DNA of 52,168 nucleotides from an uncultured Blautia sp. (GCA_934394545.1 CAKRRG010000013.1:1-52168), one strand, 5' to 3'. Shown: positions 1-10,057, counted from the first letter of the stretch. Numbers and translations: made by a program. Notes: generated from the sequence alone by a model not told the origin.

Positions 1-114
1 GTCCCATTCGAAAGAAGTAAACCCCCTTGAAGACGACGAGGTAGATAGGGCAGGGGTGGAAGTGCAGCAATGTACGCAGCTGACTGCTACTAATCGGGTG
101 AGGGCTTGACCAAC
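1..114 (+). rRNA. 23S ribosomal RNA, 3' end (partial)
   Basis: The first ~110 bases match the strongly conserved end of bacterial 23S rRNA: the stretch around 'gacgacgaggtagatag' followed by 'ctgctactaatcg' and the closing 'gagggcttgacc'. The gene starts outside the window. The exact mature 3' end cannot be fixed by eye; I place it just after the final 'ttgacc'. No 5S rRNA gene or tRNA follows before the terminator at 319-348, so the 5S gene of this operon must lie elsewhere or be absent. Confidence 0.95.
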
Positions 115-318
115 TAGTGAGAAAGCGGTCAAGACAGTATGGGAACTGACCGGAGCAAGTTTACTTGCAGAGGGAAGTTCACAGGCTGGATTGAACATTT
201 GCGAGCAAATGACACTGAGCAACGAAGTTGCGAAGTGACCGCGTTCGAACGATCGCAAGGTTATAAACTGATTCCATTAGGATGTAACATGTATGTAGTT
301 TTGAAGGTACGGAACAGA
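115..318 (+). other. Post-23S spacer with short palindromes
   Basis: This trailer of the rRNA operon holds several perfect inverted repeats. GCAAGT/ACTTGC lies at 155-160 and 163-168, and CATTTGC/GCAAATG at 196-202 and 205-211. A 'gcgaagtgaccgcgttc' block at 230-246 resembles one at 28498-28514. I see no 5S rRNA, tRNA or credible gene. An open frame at 139-357 has no ribosome binding site and runs into the terminator. The hairpins could be RNase III or processing sites of the rRNA precursor, or part of a dispersed repeat family. Confidence 0.6.
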
Positions 319-348
319 AACGGTAGCCGATTGGTTATCGTTTTTTTT
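319..348 (+). terminator. Intrinsic terminator of the rRNA operon
   Basis: A 10-bp stem (AACGGTAGCC at 319-328 with GGTTATCGTT at 333-342, two G-U pairs) closes a GATT loop and runs into eight T residues. It follows the 23S spacer, so it most likely ends the rRNA transcript. Confidence 0.8.
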
Positions 349-452
349 GTTACATAAAAGATAAATAATAACATATTATTTGTTCCGTAGCTTGTCACTA
401 ATCCAGAAGAATGTTAAGATAAATAAAAATAACTTCTGAAAGGGGCGAGAAT

Positions 453-2159
453 ATGGCATACAGAAAAAAACTCCCTATTGGTATAGACAATTTTGAAAAG
501 CTGATCCAGGAAGATTTTTACTACGTAGATAAAACGGGAATGATTGCAGAACTGTTAAAGAACTGGAGCGAGGTAAACCTCTTTACCCGTCCGCGCCGCT
601 TTGGAAAAAGTCTGAATATGAGCATGCTCAAGACATTTTTTGAAATAGGCTGTGATAAAACCCTGTTTCAGGGATTGAAAATTTCAGAAGAAAAAGAAAT
701 GTGTAAAGAATATATGGGGCAATTCCCCGTAATTTCTATTAGCTTGAAAGGAGTAGAGGGACTGAACTTTGAATCTGCCAAGGAGGGGCTTGCCTATATA
801 ATTGGCAAGGAGGCAATGAGGTTCTATTTTCTCAAGACCAGCCCCAAATTAACAGAAGAGGAAAAGAAGATATATCAGGGATATATAAACACTGCAAAAA
901 GTGGTTTTACAATTGCTTCTGATATGGAAAATCTGGTAACAGCAATTAATGGTCTTTCTAGTATGTTAGAAAAGCATTATGGAAAAAAAGTTATTCTTTT
1001 GATAGACGAATATGATGTCCCTTTGGACAAAGCCTTTCAGTATGGGTATTATGAGGAAATGGTTTCCCTTATTCGAAATCTTCTTGGAAACGCTTTGAAA
1101 ACCAACTCAAGCCTGTATTTTGCTGTACTTACAGGTTGCTTACGAGTTTCAAAAGAGAGCATTTTCACGGGACTTAATAACCTGAGGGTAATGTCCATTA
1201 CCAACGTCCGGTTCGAAGAATACTTCGGTTTCACAGATTCTGAGGTAAAAGAAATGCTGAACTATTACGGTCTTATGGATCACTTTGATACCATAAAAGC
1301 CTGGTATGACGGCTATCGCTTCGGAAATAAGGATGTGTACTGTCCCTGGGATGTGCTGAGCCATTGCGATAATCTTCGCGCAGATCCTGACGCCAGACCG
1401 GAGGATTACTGGTCCAATACCAGTGGAAATGCCATTGTGCGCCGCTTTATCGATTTGGCGAACGGTAAAACAAAGGACGAGATTGAGCGTTTGATCGGCG
1501 GTGAAATGATCCTGAAAGAAATTAATCAGGAGCTGACCTACGGTGAATTGGACAATTCCATAGAAAATCTGTGGAGTGTGCTTTTTACAACGGGTTATCT
1601 GACTCAGAGAGGAAGGGCTGATGGAGACAAATACTATCTTGTAATTCCAAACTACGAGATTAAGAAGCTATTTATCCGGCAGATCCGTGAGTGGTTTCGT
1701 TATCAGGCTGGGAGTGACCGAAAAACACTGGATAAATTCTGCAATGCATTTTCAGATGGTGATGGAGCATTAATTGAAGAGCTTTTCAATGATTATTTGT
1801 GGAATACCATCAGCATTCGGGATACTGCTGTCTCTAATGAAAAGAAAGAAAACTTTTATCACGGAATTCTTCTTGGAATCCTTGGATTTCAGGATGACTG
1901 GATTGTGAAATCCAATGCAGAATCGGGGATTGGCTATAGTGATATTCTCATAGAGACACGCAGAAATCGAATTGGAATCGTGGTTGAAATAAAATATGCG
2001 GAAGATGGCAATCTGGAGGATGCATGCCAGAGGGCACTGCAGCAGATCGAGGATAAAAAATACGAGGCCAAATTAAAAGAAGATGGCATGCGAAGTATTA
2101 TAAAATATGGAATTGCCTGCTATAAAAAGGAGTGCAAAGTGAAAATGGGAGACGCGTAA
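453..2159 (+). CDS. AAA-ATPase-like / PD-(D/E)XK nuclease-like protein
   Basis: A 568-residue protein of the AAA-ATPase_like (PF09820) plus PDDEXK_9 (PF08011) family, common in gut Clostridia and Bacteroidetes, with no settled function. The N-terminus has the family start 'LPIGIDNFEKL...DKT'. A degenerate P-loop 'RPRRFGKS' lies near residues 46-53 and a Walker B 'VILLIDEYD' near 180-188. The C-terminal part carries an Asp near 496 and 'EIK' near 512-514, the spacing of a PD-(D/E)XK nuclease core. Length is normal for the family. The start is supported by 'aaaggggcgag' just upstream. It stands alone between the rRNA operon and a surface protein. Such genes are often multicopy and variably present, so a mobile or defence role is possible but not shown. 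Confidence 0.88.
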   Translation: MAYRKKLPIGIDNFEKLIQEDFYYVDKTGMIAELLKNWSEVNLFTRPRRFGKSLNMSMLKTFFEIGCDKTLFQGLKISEEKEMCKEYMGQFPVISISLKGVEGLNFESAKEGLAYIIGKEAMRFYFLKTSPKLTEEEKKIYQGYINTAKSGFTIASDMENLVTAINGLSSMLEKHYGKKVILLIDEYDVPLDKAFQYGYYEEMVSLIRNLLGNALKTNSSLYFAVLTGCLRVSKESIFTGLNNLRVMSITNVRFEEYFGFTDSEVKEMLNYYGLMDHFDTIKAWYDGYRFGNKDVYCPWDVLSHCDNLRADPDARPEDYWSNTSGNAIVRRFIDLANGKTKDEIERLIGGEMILKEINQELTYGELDNSIENLWSVLFTTGYLTQRGRADGDKYYLVIPNYEIKKLFIRQIREWFRYQAGSDRKTLDKFCNAFSDGDGALIEELFNDYLWNTISIRDTAVSNEKKENFYHGILLGILGFQDDWIVKSNAESGIGYSDILIETRRNRIGIVVEIKYAEDGNLEDACQRALQQIEDKKYEAKLKEDGMRSIIKYGIACYKKECKVKMGDA

Positions 2160-2173
2160 GCGTCTCCCATTTT
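2142..2173 (+). terminator. Terminator hairpin overlapping the stop codon
   Basis: A perfect 14-bp stem (2142-2155 with 2160-2173) encloses a GTAA loop. The TAA at 2157-2159 is the stop codon of the preceding gene. The U-tract is only the four T's at the end of the stem. A terminating ribosome would cover this hairpin, so termination may depend on translation. Confidence 0.65.
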
Positions 2174-2311
2174 GAGAGGTATGATATTTATTTATATAGA
2201 AGTCTTAATTGGAGATGTTTATATGGGAAGCTGTTGCAAATATAAGAAAGTCCTTATCCATGTATAAAAAAGTTAAATTTGTGCACAAAAACAACAAAAG
2301 CTGTTATTCGA

Positions 2312-2340
2312 TTGCTGGAAAAATATGATTATGCTAGTAT
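2312..2340 (+). promoter_or_regulatory. Possible promoter of the surface protein gene
   Basis: TTGCTG at 2312-2317, a 17-bp spacer and TAGTAT at 2335-2340, with an extended -10 TG at 2332-2333. Each hexamer is only a partial match. It lies 50 bases before the start codon of the next gene. Confidence 0.4.
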
Positions 2341-2389
2341 AGATATTGACAAGGTATATAAAGCCTGAAAATAAAGGAAGGAGCATGCT

Positions 2390-5300
2390 ATGAAAAAGCA
2401 AAGAATAGCAAAGCAATTAGTGGCGTTATGCACTGTTTTTGCGATGGTATTTTTGATGTCTATATCAGTGATTGCAGCAGACGGTACAGAACTGGTATAT
2501 GGACAAAAAGGAACCATCACCCGTGCACAATGGCTGCATAATCTGGTGACAGTATTTGACATGTCAGTAGAAGATGAGGAATTACCAGATTTTTATTATC
2601 AAGATCTGACTTCAGAAAAAGAATATTACCGTGATATGATGACTGCGGTAGAATTTGGAATTATTGATATCCTCTCTGGAGAATATGTATATCCGGAAAA
2701 TCCAGTGACAAGAGAATTTGCAGTGAGTACACTCAATTATTGTCTGGGAATTAAATATGAAGGGGAAAATCCGGCAAAGTCTTTCCGTGATTATGGAGAT
2801 ATTCCAGAAGACCTTCGGGAAGATGCACAGATTGCGGTTGACCGTGGTTGGCTGGCTTTGCAAAATGGAGCATTCAAGCCCAATGTGAATGTAACATCAG
2901 CAGAAGTAAAAACAATGCTGGATGATGCAAAGGTTATCTGGAATTCTACAGATGTGGATGAAAATTATGATAATGCATTCACATTTGCAGATGGAGTTAT
3001 TGTGGTACCGGAAACATCTTCTGTTGAAGTAGGAGAAAATCAGGTTACGATTTATGATCCGGATGTGACCATAAAACAAGATGATGTTTTTGCAGTATAT
3101 ATCAATGGATTGCCACAGGTTTATAAGGCATTGGCTGTTGAAAAAACAGATGAAGGTCTGGTGATTACCACAGAAATACCGGAAAATGCCGATGCTCTGC
3201 AAACTGTTGATGCCGAGGGCGTACAGGCGGCAGATCTTGCTACAGCTACGGCTGCAGATGGATTTGATGTTACTTATTTTACCGGTGGTACAGAAGCAAA
3301 AGGTTTTACAGATGGAGTCCCGTATAAAGATGCTCGTCTGGCTGACAAGAAGGACATCAGAGCAGTTACATTCAGTGGAGATATTTCCATTGGAAAAGGG
3401 GTAAAGGTTAAGACCAGTTGTACTCTTTATAATACGCAACTGGAGTATAAGGTAAAGACATTAAACCATGAAGCTTTTGCAACAATAACTGGTGATGTAA
3501 AAGTCAGTGGTACGGTAGTTGGAGATTTAAATGAAATAACCGGTATTCCAACAAAAATCAGTTTAGGTGGTATTAACGTTGGTGGTGTCGGCTATATCGG
3601 AATCTATGGAAAAGCGACGGCATCCGGAAAGATAACTGTAACTTACCAGGCAGAATATATGGCTGGTATACAACATTCTGACCGTACCGGTACACGATAC
3701 ATTAAATACTTTAAGAAAACAAATACCGGTTCAGAAGCAGATGCAGAACTTGGTATTGGCGTAGGAATAGAAGCAAGATTTGATCTTGCATGTGTCAGCG
3801 GCCGTGTGTATGCCGAAACTGGTATGAAGGCAAGTTATAAGGATAAAGTCTACAATGATGGAAAGACTCCTAATTGGTGTGCTACCTTTAAGGCCTGGAT
3901 GTATGCAGAAGCAGGTGCTTCTCTGAAAATAGATTTTGGAATCAGTAAAAAATCCTTTGAAAAGAAAATTGTAGTATATGATATTAATAACAGCCCGGTA
4001 AGAATAATTTCGCATAAAGAAGACGGGCATCGTGTAGCAACTTGTTCGCGTGATCCCAGGGATACCGGATTCTGGACAAATGGATGGTACCGCGGAATTT
4101 ACGGCGGATGCGGCGGTGGATATGGTCTGAATGATGCGGGTGAAGTTGTACCGGTATTTACATATACGACTTACAAAAATGGCAACAATGAAACCGTTGC
4201 AAAAATCACAGGATATACTGGCAGAACGCATGTGTTGGTTATCCCGGATACTGTAGAAGCGGATACAGGAGAAACTTATAAGGTAGAAACTATTGGCACC
4301 GGTGCTTTTGCAAAAAGAGCAGATATCAGTACGGTTGTGATTCCTGATACCGTGAAAAAAATAGAGGGAAATGCATTTGGCAATTGTCCGAATATCCAGT
4401 CAGTAAAGCTGTCTTCAAATTTACAGCAGATAGATGCCCATGCTTTTTATAATTGTGATAATCTGACCAGCATAGAAATACCGAAGAGCCTGACGACAAC
4501 AGCGCAAACATATATTTATCAATATGCGTATGGATATGTATGGGGACCATTTTTTGGCTGCGATAATTTAAGACATGTGTCTTTTGAAGATGGAACCTCA
4601 AAAGTGGCGAAAGGTCTGTTTGCCAACTGTCCTGGATTGGAATCGATTACTATACCGGATTCTGTCAAAGAGATAGAAGAAAGCGCATTTTATCAATGTT
4701 CTTCTTTGAACAATATAGTGCTTGGCAGTGGAGTGACAACACTTGGGTATACTTCCTTTGCAAAATGTGATATTAAGGAACTGGTAATTCCAGATAGCGT
4801 TGTGACAATAAAGGGAGGATGTTTTGCAAATAATCAGAATTTATCCATGGTAAAATTGTCAGAAAATCTGAATACAATGGATGCCCATGCATTTTACAAT
4901 TGTGACAGTCTGACATCTGTTAAAATTCCAAAATCATTAAAAACAGTAAATACAACATATATTGCTGAATATGCATATGGTTATGTTTATGGACCATTTT
5001 ATGGATGTGACGGATTAAAAGATGTAACGTTTGAAGAAGGAATGATCAGAATTCCGCAGGGCCTGTTTGCCAACTGTCCTGGACTGGAAGAAATATCTAT
5101 GCCAGACAGTGTGCAGAAAATTGGAAATCAAGCATTTGATTCTTGTATATCCTTAAAAAATGTTTCGATTGGAAAAGGCGTAACAATATTAGAAACAAAG
5201 GCATTTGCAGAGTGTGAATCTATCGAAAAAATAGAAATACCGGATAACGTTCTAACTATTGAGGCAGGATGTTTTGCTAATTGTACAAAGCTGTCAGAAG

Positions 5301-8300
5301 TAAGATTATCAGAAAATCTGGATACAATGAATACCCATGCTTTTTACAATTGTGATAAACTGACATCCATCAAAATACCGAAGTCATTAAAAACAGGAGA
5401 AAACGCATATTTAAATGAATATGCATATGGTTATGTTTATGGACCATTTTATGGGTGTGATGGATTAAAGACGGTTGCTTTTGAAACCGGCTGTCAGAGA
5501 ATTGTACAGGGTCTGTTTGCTAATTGTCCGGGACTGAATGAAATCACAATTCCAGATACAGTAACACAAATTGATAATTATGCATTTGAGCATTCTCCAA
5601 ATTTGAAAAAAGTAATACTTCCAAAGGGAATGAAAACGATTGGAATGCATGCATTTAATGCTTGTAGTGCTTTGACAGAAATAGACTTTTCAAATACAGA
5701 TGTTTCTGAAATCGGAATGTATTGCTTTAATAACTGTACCAGCCTTCAGACTGTAAAGCTGCCAAAGAACTATAAAATTATCAGAGCAAATTTATTTGAT
5801 CATTGTAGCAAACTGGAAAGCATAGAATTATCAGAGAGCATAGAAAGAATAGAATCTTCTGCTTTTGCAAGAAGTGGACTGAAAAACATTGTGATTCCTG
5901 CAAATGTAAAAAACATTGATCAGCAGGCTTTTCAACAGTCAAAACTGGAAAACGTAACCATAAAAGATGCAGTAGTTTCAATTGGAAACAGAGCATTTGA
6001 CGAGTGTGTGGATCTGGTACAGGTTGAACTTGGAAAGAATGTTACCAGTATTGAATATAATGCATTTAGAAACTGTGATCGTTTGGAATCTATTACTATT
6101 CCAGGCAGTGTTACCAGTCTTAATACAGGTATTTTTGAAAGCTGTGATCTCCTGAAGGAAATTAAGCTTGGCACGGGTATTACGGTAATTCCAGAAAAAA
6201 TGTGCTATGAATGTGGAAACCTGGAAAAAATAGTTCTGCCTTATGGTATAACCAAGATAAGAAAACTGGCTTTTGCAAATTGTGCGAAACTATCTGAAGT
6301 TACGATTCCAAGAAATACAACAGCTATTGAGGATGATGCATTCAGCTATCCATCTAAGATGACAATCTATGGAGTGGCAGGATCTTTTGCAGAAACCTAT
6401 GCAAATCAGAAAGGAATAAGATTTGTAAGAAACAGTGCAACAGCAACTGAGGTGAAACTTGATGATACGGAACTGTCACTCAAGAACGGGGAAAGCAGGA
6501 AACTAGCGTTTAGTGCAACACCGGAAAACTTTAGTGATGATGTTATATGGAGAACCACAGATGCAAAAGTTGTTTCTGTTGATAAAAATGGAGTAATAAA
6601 GGCCTTATCAGTAGGAAATGCAATAGTTCAGGTAAATGTGGGAAATGTAAGTGCCAAATGTAAGATTACAGTTGTACAGCCGGTTACTCGTATTTATTTG
6701 AACAAAACAAATGCTGAATTAGAGGCAACCAAAACACTTCAGTTAACTGCCGATGTCAGACCAGATATGGCTGATAATAAAGAAGTAACCTGGACAAGTT
6801 CAGTACCGGAAGTTGCAACTGTCAGTGAAACAGGACTTGTGACTGCACTGAAAAAAGGCAAGACGACGATTACAGCTGCATCGCAGGACGGAAGTAATAT
6901 AACAGCAACCTGTCAGATTACGGTAAAGAATAATGTGTATATTGTAACGGATCCAATGCAGATGGAAAGTGCACATCCGTACGAAAATAATTGCAAGGAT
7001 ATATGGATATATACGTTACCGTCAGAGACAGACAATCTGTTGGTAACCTTTGATGGTCAAACCAGTATAGAAGAAGATTTTGATGATGTGCTGTATATTT
7101 ATGACGAAAATGATAATCAGATCGGTCAATATAAGGGGGCACAATTAGCTGGAAAGACGATTATTGTTCCTGGAAAAACAGTGAAGATCAAGCTGGATAC
7201 AGATGCAACCGGAACTGATTGGGGATTTAAAGTAACCAGTATCAAGGGTGATGACGATATAGTAGAAAAAGAAGACCAGATACTGGAAGGTACATACAGC
7301 TATGCAAAAGCATTTGGCAATGCTGATTTTGCACTGGATATGCATCTGACGAAAGGTGATGGAACACTGTCTTATTCTTCTGATAATGGAAACGTAGCAA
7401 CCGTTTCTGATAAAGGTGTAGTAAGCATTAAGGGTGTGGGAACAGCAAATCTTACGATAACAGCGGCTGGAACAAGATATTATAATGAAGCAGTGGCTGA
7501 GGTAGAGCTTACGGTGGAAAAAGGAACACGTAACTTCAACCCATCTGTAACAAGAACCCTTCAGGTCGGAAAAACTGCACAGATTCAGGCAGAAACAGAC
7601 GGAAAGGTTACCTATCATACAGAGGATACTGAGGTGATTTCAGTATCTGATATGGGAATTGTTACAGCTCTCGCAGAAGGAGAGGCTATGATCACGGTTT
7701 CTCTGGAAGAAGATGAGCACTATTTCGGAGCAGATATAGAACTTCAGATTACTGTAGTAGGAGAAGAGGTGAAAGCTGCGACAGAACTTTCTGCATGTAC
7801 GATTACAGTGCTGGATGCAGAAAATCTTTATGCAGATGGAAGTTCCAAACAACCAAAGGTTGAAGTAAGCTATGAAGATAATATCTTTATAGAAGGAAAT
7901 GATTATGCACTGTCTTATAAAAACAATGTACAGGCTGGAACTGCAGTAATTGTAGTATCTGCTTTGCCGGAAGGTTCATTGGCTGGAAGCGTAGAGGTAT
8001 CATTTACGATTAAAGCTAATATTGCAGGCAATGAAGTTGAAATCAAAGACAATGCGTTTGAAGGCAGTCATAATCTGAAAGTGACATTTGGAAATAATCT
8101 GACTAAAATTGGAAAACAGGCATTTAAAAATGCAGAAGTAAAAGAGATTTACTTCAAGGGAAATGCACCAGATATATCTGCGGACGCATTTGAAAATGTT
8201 ATTGCAACTGTTTATGTTCCAAGAGATAATCAGAGCTGGACAGAAACAAAAAGACAGAATTATGGCGGAGCATTGACCTGGAAGTTCTGGAATCCATCAA

Positions 8301-9334
8301 CTGGAGTAACATGTGAAAATCTTGAGGATGGCGATGCAGTTGTAAATGATCTCTGTGTCTATGATGGAATAGCGAAGACCCCTTATGTAACTGTTCGTTT
8401 TGGAAATGCAACATTAACGCAGGGTGTGGACTTTACGGTCGAATACAGCAACAATGTGAATGCGGGAACTGCAACAGCAGTTATTACGGGTATCGGACGC
8501 TATGCAGGAACTCTGACCTGTACATTTATTATTGATAAAGCACAGGCAGATCTGGAATTTGCTAATATCTGGCAGTATTGCAAGGTAGGAGACCAGTTTA
8601 CGAATCCTTTGAATATTCGAAGAACTGGAAGTGAAATCACGTATCGTTCCTCTGATGACAGTATTGCATCGGTAGATCCATCCACAGGACTTGTAACTGC
8701 AAAACGAGTGGGTACGGTAGAGATAACTGCCAGTGCAGCAGAAGGCAGCAATGTATATGGTGGAGAAGACTTCTTCATGCTAGAGGTGTCTTATACGCAG
8801 AATAACATTCAGGCATCTGATGTGGAAAAATCCTATTCCAAGAAGGCGCAGTCCTTTAATCTTTCTGTTTCTGCAAACGGCGCACCATTATCCTTTACGT
8901 CTAATAATAAAAAAATCAGTGTGGATAAAAAGGGCCGTGTGACAGTAGCAAAGGGCTATACTGGAAAAGCTGTGATTACAATTAAAAGTAGTGCAACAGA
9001 GAAATATGAAGCTGCATCGAAATCAATTACAGTATCAGTGAATCCGACTGGCACATCTATCAGCTCCTGCAAAAATATCAAAGGCAAAAAAGCACAGATC
9101 AGCTGGAAGAAAAATAAACTGGCTACAGGCTATGAAATTCAGTATTCCACAGATAAGAATTTTGCAAAAGGCGTAAAGAAAAAAACAGTAAAGAAAGCAT
9201 CCGTAACCAAGATAACTCTTACAAAACTGAAAAAGAAACAGACTTATTATGTGCGGATCCGTACTTACAGAAAGAATGGCGGAACAACTTATTCTTCGTG
9301 GAGTAAAGTGAAAAAAGTTGTTATTAAGAAATGA
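2390..9334 (+). CDS. Giant SLH/leucine-rich-repeat/Ig-like surface protein
   Basis: A 2314-residue secreted protein. A signal peptide (about 1-30, ending 'SVIAADG') is followed by S-layer-homology-like segments (about 35-185), which would hold it to the cell wall. Residues ~186-610 are unrecognised beta-rich sequence. Residues ~610-1345 are BspA-type LRR_5 repeats, including three tandem ~150-residue units with the insert 'AYGYVYGPFYGCDG'. Then follow two Big_2 Ig-like domains (~1350-1515), a CUB-like domain (~1520-1625), further Ig-like modules with one more LRR_5 unit near 1890-1960, and a C-terminal Lys-rich fibronectin III domain (~2220-2314). There is no LPXTG motif. The start follows 'ggaagga'. 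Codon use looks more A/T-rich than in the downstream housekeeping genes. Probable adhesin; the ligand is unknown. Confidence 0.9.
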   Translation: MKKQRIAKQLVALCTVFAMVFLMSISVIAADGTELVYGQKGTITRAQWLHNLVTVFDMSVEDEELPDFYYQDLTSEKEYYRDMMTAVEFGIIDILSGEYVYPENPVTREFAVSTLNYCLGIKYEGENPAKSFRDYGDIPEDLREDAQIAVDRGWLALQNGAFKPNVNVTSAEVKTMLDDAKVIWNSTDVDENYDNAFTFADGVIVVPETSSVEVGENQVTIYDPDVTIKQDDVFAVYINGLPQVYKALAVEKTDEGLVITTEIPENADALQTVDAEGVQAADLATATAADGFDVTYFTGGTEAKGFTDGVPYKDARLADKKDIRAVTFSGDISIGKGVKVKTSCTLYNTQLEYKVKTLNHEAFATITGDVKVSGTVVGDLNEITGIPTKISLGGINVGGVGYIGIYGKATASGKITVTYQAEYMAGIQHSDRTGTRYIKYFKKTNTGSEADAELGIGVGIEARFDLACVSGRVYAETGMKASYKDKVYNDGKTPNWCATFKAWMYAEAGASLKIDFGISKKSFEKKIVVYDINNSPVRIISHKEDGHRVATCSRDPRDTGFWTNGWYRGIYGGCGGGYGLNDAGEVVPVFTYTTYKNGNNETVAKITGYTGRTHVLVIPDTVEADTGETYKVETIGTGAFAKRADISTVVIPDTVKKIEGNAFGNCPNIQSVKLSSNLQQIDAHAFYNCDNLTSIEIPKSLTTTAQTYIYQYAYGYVWGPFFGCDNLRHVSFEDGTSKVAKGLFANCPGLESITIPDSVKEIEESAFYQCSSLNNIVLGSGVTTLGYTSFAKCDIKELVIPDSVVTIKGGCFANNQNLSMVKLSENLNTMDAHAFYNCDSLTSVKIPKSLKTVNTTYIAEYAYGYVYGPFYGCDGLKDVTFEEGMIRIPQGLFANCPGLEEISMPDSVQKIGNQAFDSCISLKNVSIGKGVTILETKAFAECESIEKIEIPDNVLTIEAGCFANCTKLSEVRLSENLDTMNTHAFYNCDKLTSIKIPKSLKTGENAYLNEYAYGYVYGPFYGCDGLKTVAFETGCQRIVQGLFANCPGLNEITIPDTVTQIDNYAFEHSPNLKKVILPKGMKTIGMHAFNACSALTEIDFSNTDVSEIGMYCFNNCTSLQTVKLPKNYKIIRANLFDHCSKLESIELSESIERIESSAFARSGLKNIVIPANVKNIDQQAFQQSKLENVTIKDAVVSIGNRAFDECVDLVQVELGKNVTSIEYNAFRNCDRLESITIPGSVTSLNTGIFESCDLLKEIKLGTGITVIPEKMCYECGNLEKIVLPYGITKIRKLAFANCAKLSEVTIPRNTTAIEDDAFSYPSKMTIYGVAGSFAETYANQKGIRFVRNSATATEVKLDDTELSLKNGESRKLAFSATPENFSDDVIWRTTDAKVVSVDKNGVIKALSVGNAIVQVNVGNVSAKCKITVVQPVTRIYLNKTNAELEATKTLQLTADVRPDMADNKEVTWTSSVPEVATVSETGLVTALKKGKTTITAASQDGSNITATCQITVKNNVYIVTDPMQMESAHPYENNCKDIWIYTLPSETDNLLVTFDGQTSIEEDFDDVLYIYDENDNQIGQYKGAQLAGKTIIVPGKTVKIKLDTDATGTDWGFKVTSIKGDDDIVEKEDQILEGTYSYAKAFGNADFALDMHLTKGDGTLSYSSDNGNVATVSDKGVVSIKGVGTANLTITAAGTRYYNEAVAEVELTVEKGTRNFNPSVTRTLQVGKTAQIQAETDGKVTYHTEDTEVISVSDMGIVTALAEGEAMITVSLEEDEHYFGADIELQITVVGEEVKAATELSACTITVLDAENLYADGSSKQPKVEVSYEDNIFIEGNDYALSYKNNVQAGTAVIVVSALPEGSLAGSVEVSFTIKANIAGNEVEIKDNAFEGSHNLKVTFGNNLTKIGKQAFKNAEVKEIYFKGNAPDISADAFENVIATVYVPRDNQSWTETKRQNYGGALTWKFWNPSTGVTCENLEDGDAVVNDLCVYDGIAKTPYVTVRFGNATLTQGVDFTVEYSNNVNAGTATAVITGIGRYAGTLTCTFIIDKAQADLEFANIWQYCKVGDQFTNPLNIRRTGSEITYRSSDDSIASVDPSTGLVTAKRVGTVEITASAAEGSNVYGGEDFFMLEVSYTQNNIQASDVEKSYSKKAQSFNLSVSANGAPLSFTSNNKKISVDKKGRVTVAKGYTGKAVITIKSSATEKYEAASKSITVSVNPTGTSISSCKNIKGKKAQISWKKNKLATGYEIQYSTDKNFAKGVKKKTVKKASVTKITLTKLKKKQTYYVRIRTYRKNGGTTYSSWSKVKKVVIKK

Positions 9335-9345
9335 TGGAGGAAAAA

Positions 9346-10035
9346 ATGAAGAATTATAAAATTGCAGCAGCAGTTGTTCTGAGTGCTGTGCTGACTGTCA
9401 CCATGGGTGGCAGCAGCCTTCTGTCAAATGAAGTATTCGGAGCGGAAGAATCGATTCAGCAGGATGGGTTCATGTCAGCCGGGGATATGATTCCAGATAG
9501 CGAAACAGAAACAGATGTAATTCAGAATGAGATAATTCCAGATGCAGGGACAGAAGAGAATGTAATTCAGGACGAGGCAATTCCGAACGACAAAACAGAA
9601 GAAGATGCAGCTTGGGAAGCAGAAATTCTGGATAAAGAGAATCAACATGAAGCAGAAGAATTTACTTCGGATCTGGAGGCGTCATCCAATGAGATGGAAA
9701 CAGATGAAGAGATTGAAGCAAATTCAGAAGCCAGTCTTCGAGAGGGAATTTGTAATGAAGAAGGCACTGTTACCTGGAAGATAGAAGATGGAAAAATGGT
9801 AATAGAAGGAAACGGTCGTATGACAGACTGGAATAAACCAGAAGAAGTGCCGTGGCATTCTTTACGTAATGAGATTAAAGCTGTAGATGTCAGAGAAGGG
9901 ATTGAGAATGTAGGAAGCTACGCATTTGCAAACTGTGAAGCTTTGACAGACATTCAGATGGCAGGCAGTGTACATGAAATTGGCAGTTATTCATTTTATG
10001 GAAGCACCGGATCAGAGGAACTGGAGATTGGCTGA
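9346..10035 (+). CDS. Short secreted protein with one leucine-rich-repeat unit, likely truncated
   Basis: I start this 229-residue protein at 9346 because GGAGG sits five bases upstream and the result is a clean signal peptide ('MKNYKIAAAVVLSAVL'). Earlier ATGs at 9331 and 9334 overlap the preceding stop and lack that spacing. After the signal peptide comes a ~110-residue acidic region with loose repeats (DVIQNEIIPD, NVIQDEAIPN). Then comes the usual N-terminal cap of BspA-like proteins ('TVTWKIEDGKMVIEGNGRM') and a single LRR_5 unit ('VGSYAFANCEALTDIQM'). It stops abruptly where related proteins continue for hundreds of residues. It may be a decayed relative of the upstream gene, with which it is probably co-transcribed. 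Confidence 0.65.
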   Translation: MKNYKIAAAVVLSAVLTVTMGGSSLLSNEVFGAEESIQQDGFMSAGDMIPDSETETDVIQNEIIPDAGTEENVIQDEAIPNDKTEEDAAWEAEILDKENQHEAEEFTSDLEASSNEMETDEEIEANSEASLREGICNEEGTVTWKIEDGKMVIEGNGRMTDWNKPEEVPWHSLRNEIKAVDVREGIENVGSYAFANCEALTDIQMAGSVHEIGSYSFYGSTGSEELEIG

Positions 10036-10057
10036 TAAAGCCAGATAAATGATATTT

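Noticed and set aside
139..357. 72-codon frame after the 23S rRNA
   Set aside because: No ribosome binding site; it ends through the terminator hairpin and T-run and lies in the rRNA trailer.
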